Assembly (NCBI GenBank): GCA_015680685.1
Contig: MNCI01029592.1
Coordinates: 188,421 to 224,871, forward strand
From: Gnetum montanum
Lineage: Eukaryota > Streptophyta > Gnetopsida > Gnetales > Gnetaceae
Reading direction: 5' to 3'
Length of the DNA: 36,451 nucleotides
The position numbers and the translations under genes are program-made. The notes under the pieces are model-generated. The model made no database searches and was not told the origin of the DNA. It saw nothing but the letters and a program-made list of their open reading frames with translations. Shown piece after piece: positions 9,991 through 21,264 of the stretch (position 1 is the first letter of the stretch; every line of letters begins with the position of its first letter).

Positions 9991-10380
9991 TCTAGACCAT
10001 TTCACATTATGATGGATGCATTAAATTATGCCTTGGGGTTTGTGCTTACATAGTGGGATGATAAGAAACATCCATATTACATCCACTGTGCAAGTTGAAG
10101 AATTGTGGGTGCATAGCTAAATTACACCACAATAAAGAAAGAACTAATAAAGGTGGTGTACATTCTAGAGAAGTTCAGGAACTATGTCCTTGGATATAAT
10201 GTGTTTGTGCACGTGGATCATAGTACAATTCACTTCTTGATGAATAAGCCAACAATGGACCCCCATGTCATACGGTGGCTATTCATCTTACAAAAATTCA
10301 ATCTTACGATGGTAGATTAGGAGAAAAATAACAATGTGATCATTGATCACTTGTCTTGGTTACAATGGGACAACAAAGAG
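9991..10380 (+). pseudogene. E2 RNase H
   Basis: Degrades the RNA strand of the RNA/DNA hybrid. Shows FHIMMDALNYALGFVL with the first catalytic Asp, YTTIKKEL with Glu, FVHVDHSTIHFLMNKP with the second Asp and NVIIDHLSWL with the last Asp. The order and spacing match Athila-type RNase H. It follows RT directly and leads into integrase. Stops occur at TAG (former Gln) near 10050 and 10118. Confidence 0.75.
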
Positions 10381-11807
10381 GAGGAAAGCCCACTATTTGA
10401 TTAGTTTCCTGATGAACTCCTCTTTACCAAGGCTATAACTAAGCAATTACCCACTATGTGTAAATGGTATGATGGAATTCTCACCTATCTTCTCACTCAA
10501 GAGATGCCATAAGAATTGGACTGTAGGAAGAAATAATAATTTCTTCACTAGGTGAAACATTTTATGGAGATCAATGGATACCTCTACAGGGTGTGCATTG
10601 ATGGCTTGGTTCAATGGTGTGTCCTTGATGCTGATCAACTACACATTCTCCAAGACACTCATGAGGGTCCTTGTGGGGGCCACTTATTCAATGAGACACA
10701 TGGCCATCAAAATCTTAATGGCAAGATACTACTGGCCAACACTTTTCAAGGAAGCTCACTAATTTGTTAGCTCTTTTGAGCATTGCCAACATGAGGGTGA
10801 AATGACTGCTCAAATGGAGGAATCTCAACAATGAATTCAACCACTAAAACCCTTCGATATATAGGGAATTGGCTTCATTAGTCCCATCATGCCCATGTTA
10901 AATGGAAAGATGTACATCATAGTCATTGTTAACTATTATATGAAAAAGTAGTAGCCGTTACTAACTACACATCTTCTACTACTGCTTGGTTTGTACAATA
11001 GAATGTTGTAAATCAATTTAGTGTACCACTTGCATTAATTTCTGATAATGGAACCCAATTTATGGGTACTACCTTTCGAAAGGTGATGTAATGCTTAGGG
11101 GTTAAGCATAAATTAATACTAGCTTATCATCCCCAAGCTAACGGTCAAGTTGAGGTTACAAATAAGGAAATCACTAAGATCTTAATGAGAACAATTAGTA
11201 GATATAGGAGGGACTGGAGCACAAAACTCAATAATTCCCTTTAGGCATACCACTCCACCTAGAAGTTCTCTATAGGCTACTCTCCCTATGAGTTGGTTAC
11301 GGAAAATTACCAACTCTTTTTATTCAATCCAAGCTCCATACACTTTCAATAGCATATGACCTTGACCTTGACTTGAGTCTAGTACAAAAGGAAAGATTAA
11401 TGAATCTCAACCTATTAGATGAAAACCAATTGATGGCACTATCATCTAACAAGTTGCACAAGGCATGTAACATAAAATGCCATGACCTTAGAATTAGGAA
11501 AGTCAAATTTCAATTGGGAGATAAGGTCCTCTACTGGAACCCCACACATGTGCCATAACAAACCAAGTTCCAAACACTATGGAAAGGCCCTTATATTATT
11601 TTTGAAACTTTTCTTTCTAGGTCCATGTTAATCTTCAAACCTAAGAGCCTAAACAAAAAGTAGCTGCTCAACACATAACAAGTCAAACCTTTCCATGAGC
11701 TTAAGTAAGCCAATGCAACAAACACATCATTGAATGGACAACCATGCTTAATGTTTCAGATCTCCCCCTTTGAACTTAGTTGTAAGGAAGATGGTCATCC
11801 ATGCTAA
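10381..11807 (+). pseudogene. E2 integrase with GPY-type end
   Basis: Inserts the element DNA into the host genome. Zinc-binding part: THEGPCGGH (two His) and SSFEHCQ, where the first Cys has become Phe. Catalytic core: the first Asp of GIDFMGP is Gly (10871-10873); the second (ISDNGTQF, 11044-11046) and the Glu of GQVEVTN (11152-11154) remain. The C-terminal module reads KFQTLWKGPYIIFETF (about 11560-11620), and the frame ends at the TAA at 11805, at the same place as in E3 and E4. No chromodomain follows. Frame changes occur around 10720-10990. Confidence 0.8.
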
Positions 11808-13408
11808 TCATATAATTGGCTCTTCAATTTTTCATCTTTTTATTTCACATGTTTTGTTTTATACCTTGTTATTTTTACAACTTTTATTTTACACCTTCTT
11901 TATCTTATACCTTTTTGTTTTTAATTTATTAATATTTTCTAATTTTTTTACAGCATTAGTACATTTTATTTTTCTTGAATATTTTACAATTTCTTGTATA
12001 TTTTTTTATTTTAGTATGATTTTCTTATTGTGTTCTAATAATAATGTGCCTTGTTGCCAACTAGGTACAATGTGGTTTTCTTGATGTAGGCATGTGCTAT
12101 CTAGTTATTTGATTGTTGGTGTTTGTATTCTAGCTTTGAATATTGTTACTAATAATTAAGACATGGGTTCTTCTTCATGAAATAGGTAGCAAGTCCACAT
12201 CATCCACCCATCCACAAACTCTATGGTGTTTCTAGTTCTGGAAGTGTGAGGTCCCTTTTCATTAATAAAACTTTAACAAACTTGTGATGTTGGTAGTTTT
12301 TGAACTTGGAAAGGATTCAAAGGTTTGAATTGGATGTGACTTCAAGGGTACTCAATACCCTTTGTACTCTTCTACTTACTTGGGGTGCATAGTTGTTTTC
12401 ATGGATTTCTTACTATTCCGTGTTAACCAATAACGAGAAGTTGAATAAGTCTTTGCATGATGTGGTTCTCATCCAAAAATAAAAAAATAAAAACATGATG
12501 GGAATTCAAATTACACCCCTTAAGAAAAATAAACAAGCTACAAGCACTAGTTATGGGACTAGAATGACATGTTACCCATGATTGAAGATCTCCTTTAACG
12601 AAGGTCCTTTTTCACTTTTTTCTTCTCTTTTCTTTTTAAATAAGGGATGATTGTTGTTTTGTGTGAGCACTCTTGTGTCTCAAGGGGATGGGCCAGTCTT
12701 AAAGTGGTGATGCAAAGTCACTAAATGTGGTTGGTTTTGATCTAAACTAAGGATGGATTTTATCATATCATTTAACTACAAAATTCACAAGGGACTTCAT
12801 GTGACCTTAATCAAGAACTCCATTTCACTTTCTCTCTCTCATCCATCTATGCTTTCCATGCCTCACCTCAGTACTAGTGTTTATGTTCTTGTTTGATGTC
12901 TTGGTTTGATGTGTCAAAATTCTTAGGTAGTTTCTTCCAAGTTTTCATACTTTTTATAACCATTAATCACCCATGGGGCCCCTTGACTCCTTGGTTTGAG
13001 GATATGCAAGGGCAACAAAGGGCATGTAACTACTTTGGGGAGGATCCACTTACATACCTTTTGTTTGGGTTAGTTAAGTTCTTTATCCTTAGGAATTCTT
13101 ACAATCAAATCATTTTGTGTGTCTCATTAATGACATCCAATTGTATGCATCTTCACAATGTGTTATAGTGAAATCCTCTTTTTTGTTGTTGTGAATTCTT
13201 TAACCCTCTTTAAGCATTTCATCACATTTGGGCTTTTCAGATTTTAATAATGGATTGCTTATCCATTTCACCTTATTTTTTAGTCTTCCCACTAATTCTA
13301 TTAAAAGAATCCATTCATCATAATCACAACCTAGCCAGGTGTAACAGCCATTGAGACAAGGTACCTAAAAGCTATTAGTTACAGATTGCACACTAATTTG
13401 TGATTTTG
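11808..13408 (+). other. E2 non-coding spacer between pol and 3' region
   Basis: No supported coding frame. It opens with a T-rich tract (11820-12030), then carries blocks shared with E3 and E4: AAGTCCACATCATCCACCCATC (12190), TTGGATGTGACTTCAAGGG (12329), TTTGCATGATGTGGTTCTCAT (12452) with an A-rich run and GGAATTCAAA, AAGCACTAGTTATGGGACT (12542), CAAGGGACTTCATGTGACC (12787), and GGGGAGGATCCACTTACATACC (13037). Conserved blocks in an untranslated stretch suggest an RNA-level role (splicing, packaging) in the ancestor. Confidence 0.65.
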
Positions 13409-13612
13409 TTGTGATTGTAGTGGGAAGCATGGACTAGAGGCGGGACTATCTTCATAAAGAAATTAGTAGTAGCACCACATGATGAGGTCCCTTCATGATT
13501 AGTGAATCTTCTCCCTTGTTCTTTAATTGCCAAAGGAATTAGATGTTAGTTTTGGCTAGGGTGTTCAACTTTATTATCATGAACACCAAATTTTGTAAAA
13601 GATTGTAAATCT
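13409..13612 (+). other. E2 acceptor-like site and short 3' remnant
   Basis: TTGTGATTGTAG at 13409-13420 is followed by GGAAGCATGGACTAGAGGCGG. E4 has the matching ATGGACTGGAAGTGG at 35654. Where E1 and E3 have a 2.8 kb frame, only about 190 bases follow here before the break with E3. A short frame (M-D-stop-R-R-D-Y) is shared with E4 but I cannot say whether it ever encoded protein. Confidence 0.5.
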
Positions 13613-13624
13613 ATACATCTAGAA
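13612..13624 (+). other. junction of E2 3' region to E3 gag start, no LTR between
   Basis: Left of about 13612 the sequence follows the E4 3' region (TTGTAAAAATTGTAA near 35827). From ATGTCTTCTTTTCATAAG at 13624 it follows the E4 gag start at 27756. The LTR, primer site and leader (about 1 kb in E4) that should lie between are absent. Confidence 0.7.
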
Positions 13625-16080
13625 TGTCTTCTTTTCATAAGTGAGATGGATCTAACCCACCAATGCTATAGGAATGTTAGGTGGTGTACACGCATCCAAA
13701 TGAATATGTCTTTGATTTCACCTTTATCCTACATTAGGATGAGCATTTATGCTGGCGGGACATGGAGGGTAACATCATATTACCTCCTAACCATTTGGCT
13801 CCTAGAATGCTACTTCAAAATCTTACCAAACTAGGCATTTAGGATCATGGTATGGAGTACATAATGGAGGATCATGACTACTAGGACTATCGTCCAACTA
13901 AGGCACAACATGTATGAGACCGACAGTAGGTAGAATGATACAAACACATGATGGGAAAATAGTTCAGAAACTACTTATTCTTGTAAGAACTACATTCCCA
14001 TTCAGCCGAACCTCCTCCAATGCATTAGATCATTTAGTCCATCATTCAAAGTAAGCAATCAAGTTACCAGGAACCCCAAGATGATGGGGGATCATGTAGG
14101 AATGATTGTGGCAAAGGAAAGGATGGATGTGAAGATTGAGGTTGTCATCAAAGTAGAGGAGGAGATCAACACTAGGGTGGTGGCAATTCCCCTCCCTCTT
14201 CTCCATCCTCTCACTTCACTCTATCTTCACCTAGTTTTGATTCTGATTGTAACTATGGTAGAAAGGACTAGGGTGATGGTGATCGCAAGGGCCAAAGGGA
14301 ATGATGTAAGGAAAGGCTGACCAGTCATGCGAGTCTCACTATCAAGAAAGGAGAGGTAGCCAGAATCATCATAGACATCATGGCCATTAGTAGGACTATG
14401 AATTAGATGAAGCACTATTAGCTACTCAAAGTATGCTTAAGATAGCCAAGGTAGTTCAAATATCCAGTAGGCATTTAAAAGATAGTCGGATCAAGTGCAT
14501 TGACATGAAAAACATCCATAAATTTGAAGGGGGATATAATTGTGATCCACAGGCTCACTTACAAGCATTTCATGATGCTTGCATCCTGCAAAACATAGAT
14601 AATGGTTGGAAAAAACTTAAGCTATTTCCCTGCATACTCATCAAAGAAGCAGAAAGCTGGTATGAGTCTTTGGAGCCAAAATCAATCAGGAGATGGAGTA
14701 CGATGCTAGAAATTTTCAATGATAACTATCAAACCTAGTCCAGAGTGGCTAACCTAAGATGACAGATCCAAGGATGGAAATAGGATGGTCATGAACCCTT
14801 GGATGTAGCCATGAGCATATACTACTCATTGTTACATCAATGCCCTGGTCATTGCTACTCTCAGCAAGAATAGCTCCACCATATCATTAATGGGATCTGC
14901 TTTGAAACTAGAAAGATCCTTGGCGTTTACACTCAAGGACGACTATCAGAGCTAAAGGCCCATCAAATGCAGTGCTTAGTTAAGTAGGTGGCTAAAGAAG
15001 AAGGGAAACTAAGAAAAAATGAAAGTACAGAAGAGTACAATCGGGACTCTTTCATCCGGAAGAGGAATGTTTGATTTTGTTAAGATGACGAAGAATCATC
15101 AATGGATGTAGCGGTGGACCGTAAAACCTTGCCCCTACAAAAATTTTCTTCTAAAATATTGGCCAAGTTTGATAAAATGTGTGACTCTTTGGATGAAAAA
15201 TTTTAAAGTGTTCTAAAAATCATAGAGGAGTCCAAAGAGCAAAGTAATGATCATAATCAGCATAGGAGAAAGGAAGCTGGACATGCCTACCATAAAGAAA
15301 AAGGAAAAGTTGTTGTAGTAGAATAGGTTGCAAACTCTAATATAGAAGATGATGATGGGTATGACATATGCCAATATGATCATCCTAAGGGGTGTTGTCC
15401 TGTGGTGTTGTATCTATAAGAGTCTAGGATGTATGCATTGAATCATTGCTTAGCAAAGAAGTAAACACCCTGAAGATTACCTTACCCATAAGGAAGTCCT
15501 AGGAATTCCACCAGCAACAAGGTTATTATCCAAGTGGAACACTGTTGCAAACTTACAAATATTTCTAGTAGTGGAAGCATTTACAATCATGGGGGATGCC
15601 ATCTCCAAGGCAATAGTATCCTTATCAGCAGCCAAATCCTTATGGGTACTATGTTCAGCAACTAGTCTCCCTATAGGACTCTTCTAGTCATGTGACTTTT
15701 CAAAATCATTACTACCCCCTGGAATACTTCCAAACACAGTTTCCATCACCTAGTGGGGAGAACCCACATCTCTACTATCCTCCATCACCTTCTCCTACCA
15801 TCCCTACTCATCAACATCCCACTCAGCTACCTCCTACTCCACCTATGTAGGGGGAAATACCACCATAGCCACAACAACATAACGCTACAAGGGTTGTCAA
15901 CTTACAACCAGCTTCTCAGCTGAGTGGATTGAAATTGAAACCATATAAAAATTTCTTTTTCTAGCCTAATAACCCAAACATACCTTCACACACACCTATG
16001 GTTAGCACCTCTAAACCTCCAATTGCCTCCACTATTCAACCCTTCGAGTAGTCTTCAAACCAAATATCTCCTAATGTACA
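13624..16080 (+). pseudogene. E3 gag
   Basis: The start ATGTCTTC matches E4. The N-terminal block THPNEYVFDFTFIL (about 13690-13730) is shared with E4. The retrotransposon capsid domain is clear at about 14490-14738: FEGGYNCDPQAHLQAFHDAC, LKLFPCILIKEAESWYESL, IRRWSTMLEIFNDNY, with the usual W-x-L-F and Y spacing. It continues with GVYTQGRLSELKAHQMQ, an acidic Lys/Glu stretch, the HPKGCC motif (15360-15398) and a Tyr/Gln/Pro linker with LQSWGMPSPRQ (about 15588) to NATRVVNLQ (about 15882). Gag would form the particle. Stops and at least one frame change separate the N-terminus from capsid. No classic CCHC knuckle seen. Confidence 0.8.
15360..15398 (+). other. Cys/His motif in E3 gag tail
   Basis: Reads YDICQYDHPKGCC. 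E2 (7385-7423) and E4 (29557-29595) have Cys where the first Tyr stands here (TAT for TGT), giving C-x6-H-x3-C-C. Possibly a divergent metal-binding site replacing the usual zinc knuckle. Confidence 0.55.
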
Positions 16081-16474
16081 AACTTTCATGCTCACGCACG
16101 TTGTGATAGATTGGATAAAGGTAGTCCATCTTCCTTGGAAATTGACTGATTCGAGAATTCCCCTCATCTATCTTCAAGTGGTAGGAAATTAGCCATGTAA
16201 AGCTCTTTTGGATTCAGGGTCAAGCATCAACTTGATTTTACATGATATGGACAAGACTTGGAACCTACCCCCATTAAAGAAGAGCAACATTTGGCTTGAG
16301 TTGGCAGACCAATCCATTACTGTTCCCTTAGGATTGGTAGAAGATATTGTGACCACTATTTGTGAGTGGTCCTATCCTACTGACTTCCTAGTCATTCATG
16401 TTGAAAATTATAAGGGGAATTTTCCAATCATAATGGGAAGAGCTTAGCTTAGCATGGTGGATGCACGATTAGGA
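16081..16474 (+). pseudogene. E3 retropepsin-like protease with intact DSG
   Basis: The frame reads MLTHVVIDWIKVVHLPWKL, then CKALLDSGSSINLILHDM with the catalytic D-S-G at 16211-16219, then ADQSITVPLGLVEDIVTTI and GNFPIIMGRA (about 16412-16444), followed by TAG where E2 has TGG (Trp). The flap and C-terminal Ile-Gly-Arg block are as expected for plant Ty3/gypsy proteases. It lies in the same frame as the cysteine module downstream, consistent with one Gag-Pol polyprotein. The active-site triplet is the best preserved of the three copies. Confidence 0.8.
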
Positions 16475-16543
16475 CTCCAAGATCTTTCCCTTGAAATTTC
16501 AAAAGAAAATCCTTTTGGAAAGATTAAGAAGAAGCATGTCCCA

Positions 16544-16657
16544 TGCATCACATATAGTGACTCTAATTGCAACTGTGTGTAGCAACTGTGGTCCACTAAG
16601 TGGATATCTATTCAAGCATGCTGTCAATGTGCTAAAGAATCACAAGTTCAATGGTGC
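16544..16657 (+). other. Cys-rich module between protease and RT, E3 copy
   Basis: C-x7-C-x-C-x14-C-x2-C-x8-C over 38 residues: starts CITYSDSNCNCV, then after a TAG the segment SIQACCQCAK, ending QWCL. In the protease frame, and followed by EGTQ and LCMEP blocks that also occur in E2 and E4. Confidence 0.8.
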
Positions 16658-17960
16658 TTGTGTGCAGCAATCACAAATCAAGAAGGCACCCAGTGATTGA
16701 CCACTAACTCTAACAGTAGCACTTTATGCATGGAACCATCTGAGGGACTTATATGCGCTTATGTAGAGAGCATGGATGATTTGGAAAAGGTCCATCAACA
16801 AGTCTCTATTGTTGATGACCATGATGCTTGGGGAAAGTTACAAATCCCTAAAATTTTTAAACAGGAGCCTTTGGAGCTCAAATCCATACCGGCTAATTTA
16901 GAATATGCCTTATTGCAAAATGGGAAGTTGGTAATTCAATGACACTCTTGCTCCTAAATAGAAGAAGCAATTGCTAAAGGTGGTGAACAAATGGGAGGCT
17001 GCTTTTGCATGGTCATAACTTGAATTAAAAAGAGTTGATCCTAGGATATGATAACATTAGATTTATATCGACTCCTCCATAAAGCCACGACGATAGCCAC
17101 AAAGGCGGTTGAACCATAAACTGAAGTAAGTAGTCAAGGATGAAATCGAGCGGTTGCTGAAAGAAAGGTTCATCTATTCTATTATGGATAATGAATGGGT
17201 TAGCCTACTTATTATTGTGCCAAACAAGGGTGGAAAATGAAGGGTTTGTATAGATTTTTGACTACTAAACATGGCTACCTTCAAGGATCACTTCTTGCTC
17301 CCATTTGTGGACCAAGTGTTGGATACCATTGCAAGGCATTGTTACTATAGCTTTTTGGATGGTTATAATGGTTATAACCAAATCCAAATTGCACTCGAAG
17401 ACTAGGCCAATAAAACATTTACAAGTCCCTAGGGGAACTTTAACATATAAGAAGATGCCCTTTGGCCTATGCAATGCACTTGCAACTTTCCAATGCCTTG
17501 TCCTCAGCATCTTTCAGTAACAAATTGGCAATGGGGTAAAAGTCTTCATGGATGACTTCTTTACCTATGGAGAAATGTTTGAATAAGCCTTGGACCACCT
17601 TGTGCAAGTTATGAAAAGGTGTGTGGAAACTAATCTATGGCTCAATTAGCAAGAGAGCCACTTAATGGTCTAAGAGGGCATTATCCTAGGGCATCGCATT
17701 TCATAAGCAGGGATTAGTGTAGATCCTAAAAAAATTAGGGTCATCTAAGGAATCACCAGTGAACCAAGTACTGTAAAAGATGTTTGGTCATTCCTTGGCC
17801 ACACTGGTTACTATCGATGCTTCATCAAAAATTTCTCAAAGATTGCCAAGCCGTTGGTGCAACTCACAAAGAAAGATTTTCCATTTATTTGGACCAGGGA
17901 ATGTTAATCTGCATTCCAAACACTTAAATAAAAACTTGTAGAAACTCTAATTCTATGGGC
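16658..17960 (+). pseudogene. E3 reverse transcriptase
   Basis: Linker LCMEPSEGLICAYVESMDDL, then LELKSIPANLEYALLQNGK (about 16873), then the RT palm: FIYSIMDNEWVSLLIIVP (about 17170-17220), motif A YSFLDGYNGYNQIQIAL (about 17346-17398), KKMPFGLCNALATFQ (about 17450-17495) and the catalytic FMDD at 17545-17556. [20 protein letters not shown] follows near 17800. The frame changes near 17435, where E3 has TAGGGGAAC against TAGGGAAC in E4, so a one-base insertion likely broke it. From there one frame runs on through RNase H and integrase. Confidence 0.85.
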
Positions 17961-18350
17961 ACCCAATTGGTCCAAACCCTTCCACATTATGACAGATGCA
18001 TCAAACTATGCATTGGAAGCTGTGCTTACATAGTGGGATGACCAGAGACACCCATATTATATCCATTGTGCAAGTCATAGCATTGTGGGTGCTTAGCTCA
18101 AATACACCACCACTGAAAAGGAATTAATGATGGTGGTGTTTACCTTGGAAAAATTTTGACACTATGTGCTTGGGTACAAACTGTTTGTGCATACCGATCA
18201 TAGTGCCATTTGGTTCTTGATGAACAAACCAATGGTGAGCCCCCATATCATATGATGTCTTGTGATTCTTTAGGAATTTGACCTCACCATGGTAGACAGG
18301 AAGGAAATTGAGAATGTGGTTGTTGACCACTTATCTCAGTTATAATTGGA
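17961..18350 (+). pseudogene. E3 RNase H
   Basis: FHIMTDASNYALEAVL (catalytic Asp at 17995), HPYYIHCASHSIVGA, YTTTEKELMMVVFTLEKF with the Glu, FVHTDHSAIWFLMNKP with the second Asp, and NVVVDHLSQL with the last Asp. All four acids are kept, so this domain is intact at the motif level. It runs in the same frame as the second half of RT and integrase. A few TAG/TGA stops replace Gln and Arg. Confidence 0.85.
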
Positions 18351-19794
18351 TAATGTTGAAGAGGAGGAGCCACTCTCTAACCAATTTCTAGATGAACTCC
18401 TCTTTGCTGGAGAAATTGATAAGAAGATGTCCAAGGAATCACCTTGGTTCGGCCACATCCTCACCTATCTCACCACCCAAGAATTACCAAAGGAGTGGGA
18501 TCATCGGCAGAAACAACAATTTCTCCATAAGGCAAAGCACTTCATGAAAATCAACGGACACCTTTATAAGGTGTGTGTAGATGGCCTGGTTCAATGGTGT
18601 GTTCCTAATGAAGATACACTGTGTGTCCTTGAAGATGCTCATGAGGACCCTTGTGGGGGCCACTATGCTAGATGACACATAGCCATTAAGATCTTTCTTG
18701 TAAGATATTACTGACCTACACTATTTAAGGATGCATAATGGTTCACCCGCTCCTCTGAGTGATGTCAGAGAGATGGTGGGATGACCGCATGGATGGAGGA
18801 ACCTCAACAGTGGATCTAGCCATTGGAACCCTTCGATATTTGGGGCATCAACTTCATGGGTCCCATCATGCCCATGTCCAACAGGAAGGCGCACATCATC
18901 ATCGCTATAGAATACTGCAGGAAGTGGGTGGAGGTGGTAGCCATCACCAACTATTCTTCAAATACATCCACATGGTTTGTCCAATAGCAAATTGTGAATA
19001 GGTTTGGAGTGCCATGTGCACTTATCTCAAATAATGGAACTCATTTTATGGGCATCACTTTTTGTAAACTCATGCAACACTTGGGGGTCAACCATAAATT
19101 TAGAACCCCTTATCACCCCCAAGCCAATAGGCAAGCCAAAGTCACCAATAGGGAGATTACCAAAATCCTCACTAGAACCATTAGTAAATATAGGAGGGAC
19201 TGGAGCACAAAACTTAATGATGCCCTCTAGGATTATCGCTCCACATGGAAACTTCCTATAGGTTACTCTCCTTACAAGTTAGTGTATGGAAAGCTACTGA
19301 AGCTTCCAGTTCAGGTATAACTTTGAACACTATCTATGACTAGTGACTTAGGTCTTGACCTACCACTAGCACAACAGGAATGACTTATCAACTTGAGTGT
19401 GCTAGATGAGAATCGACTAGTAGCCCTGTCATCAAATGAGATACACAAGGCCTATAATAAAAAATGTCATGATCTTAGGATTCAGAAAGTAACATTTTGA
19501 TGTGGAGAAAATGTATTCTACTAGAACCCCACACATGTATCGTAATGTACTAAGTTTCAAACACTATGGGAGGGACCTTATATTGTCTCCAAAACCTTCC
19601 CATCCGGGGCCTTACTTATACACAAACTTGAAGACCCCATGAAAATACAGTTAGTCAATAGGCAATAATTAAAAAATTTTCATGAACTCCATAAAACTAG
19701 TTCTACTACCATATCATCACAGGGACAACCTCATTCCATTTTTTATGCCTCCTCCTTCCAGCGTAGGCATGGGGAAGACCATTCTCCATGCTAA
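18351..19794 (+). pseudogene. E3 integrase, all three catalytic acids lost
   Basis: One open frame (18346-18675) covers the N-terminal part NQFLDELLFAGEI through EDAHEDPCGGHYAR with both zinc His; of the Cys pair, the first is Ser (RSSEWCQR region, about 18750-18770). Catalytic core: GINFMGP has Asn (AAC at 18850-18852), LISNNGTHF has Asn (AAT at 19030-19032), and RQAKVTNREI has Lys (AAA at 19138-19140) where Athila integrases have Asp, Asp and Glu. All three are G-to-A changes. The core ends LNDAL.DYRSTWKLPIGYSP; the GPY module KFQTLWEGPYIVSKTFPSG lies near 19553-19605. The frame ends at the TAA at 19792. Confidence 0.85.
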
Positions 19795-21264
19795 TCCACT
19801 CTACTAAGCTCCTCACTATTTTTGAAACTTTTTTGTTTTACACTTTTTTTTACAACATCGTTAGTATGTTTGCCCATTTTTTCTTAGTTTTTTCTTTCTT
19901 TATTTACTTATCTGTTCTTTCATTTGTTTATTTTTATATGTGTGTATGTGTGTTTAATTTCCAATTTTTTTAGTAATAAACCATCTTATTATCATCAAAT
20001 GTACTAGTGCGGTTGTTTCTTGTTGCGATGGGTTGCATGATCTAGTCTTCCTATTATATCTAACTCCCATCCTTGCATTTTTGTTCTAGGAAGTTACGTA
20101 TCCTTTCATCTCATAAAATAGGCAATGAGTCCATGGCATCCGCCCATTCATCCACTTCACAATTTTCCTCATTTTGGAAACATGCAAATCTCCTTCACTT
20201 AAAAATATTTTAATTAAATTATGACTTGTGTAGTTCCCAGACTTAGGGATGATCCAATGGCTTGAATAGGGGGTGACTTCAAGGGGAATGCAACATTCTT
20301 CATACTTCTTTGTTCCCTAGTTTGTGAAAGTGTCCTCATGGATTCCTTACCACTCCAAGTCCTCTCATAATTAGAAGTTCCTTGGCAATTTGGCCTTGCA
20401 TGGTGTGGTCCTCATTGCAAAAACATAGACAAAAAAAACATGAGGATTCAAAGCATGCCCCTTGGCCAAATGCATGCAAAAATGCATGGGTCTTTGCATG
20501 ATGTGGTTCCCAGAAAGTAAAAATAAAAATAAAAATAATAAAAATATATAGGAATTCAAAGCGCACTTCTTAGACTGCCTCTAATGGGCCACAAGCACTA
20601 GTTATGGGACTTGCTTCTTCCCCTCTAACTTAGCCCCTTTTTCACTTCCTTTCTCTCATGCATATTGGAGTGGTGGTTATTTGTGGGTGCATTTTTGTAC
20701 TCTTTGGAGTGGACGAGTCTTCACATGTTGTTGTGATGTCATTGTATGTGGTTGGTTCTGGGTCTGAACTGGGGATGAGTCCTATCATGTCACTTAACCA
20801 CAAACTTCACATGGGGTTTCATGTAACCAATAACCAGAATTCCATTTCCCACTCCTCTCTCATCACCTATTTCTCTCCATGACTTACCTCATTGTCAATT
20901 TTATGTTTTGATTGTTTGTCATGATTTACATGAACTCCTAATGCTTTGGTAGGTTCTCATGGATGTGAGTATTAACTTGCGGGCATCATTCATTAACTAT
21001 GGGGCCCACAGACTCTGGTGTTGATGATATGCAAGGGCTACTAAGGCTACTACTTGCTATGGGGAGGACCCACTTTCATATCCTTTGGTTCCATTTGTTA
21101 GTCTCTAATCCTCTTGATATGATTGGTTGATTATTTTTTTTCTAACCCCTCAATTATACTTCAAAAAAGCTAATGGGATGCATGTGCTAGTATCATAACT
21201 TAGTTAAAATAAGAACATGTATGATTGCCATTTATTGCAACTTGTGCACATTTTAATTCATGGT
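19795..21264 (+). other. E3 non-coding spacer between pol and 3' ORF
   Basis: A T-rich tract (19820-19970) is followed by the blocks conserved in E2 and E4: CAATGAGTCCATGGCATCCGCC (20123), GGGTGACTTCAAGGGGAAT (20271), TTGCATGGTGTGGTCCTCAT (20396) and a second copy TTTGCATGATGTGGTTCCCAG (20493), AAGCACTAGTTATGGGACTT (20593), GGGGAGGACCCACTTTCATATCC (21061). The TTGCATG...GGAATTCAAAGC unit is present twice here and in E4, once in E2. No supported coding frame. Confidence 0.65.
20396..20572 (+). repeat. tandem duplicated spacer module with A-rich tract
   Basis: Two diverged units, about 20396-20455 and 20493-20572, each with TTGCATG.TGTGGT, an A-rich run and GATTCAAAGC or GAATTCAAAGC. E4 has two units (34652-34703 and 34728-34773), E2 one (12452-12515). 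Confidence 0.6.

Larger units (their letters stand above)
7011..13612 (+). mobile_element. E2: Athila-like Ty3/gypsy element without LTRs
   Basis: Homology to E3 and E4 starts inside the C-terminal part of gag (about 7011) and continues through protease, RT, RNase H, integrase and spacer to the short post-acceptor segment, ending near 13612 within a stretch that in E4 lies about 170 bases before the 3' LTR. Both LTRs, the primer site, the gag N-terminus and capsid are missing. The 3' region resembles E4, without the long 3' ORF. Confidence 0.8.

Noticed and set aside
20336-20566. Minus-strand open frames of 76 and 62 codons
   Set aside because: They lie in the A-rich conserved spacer and read poly-Phe/Ile; no equivalent in the other copies.
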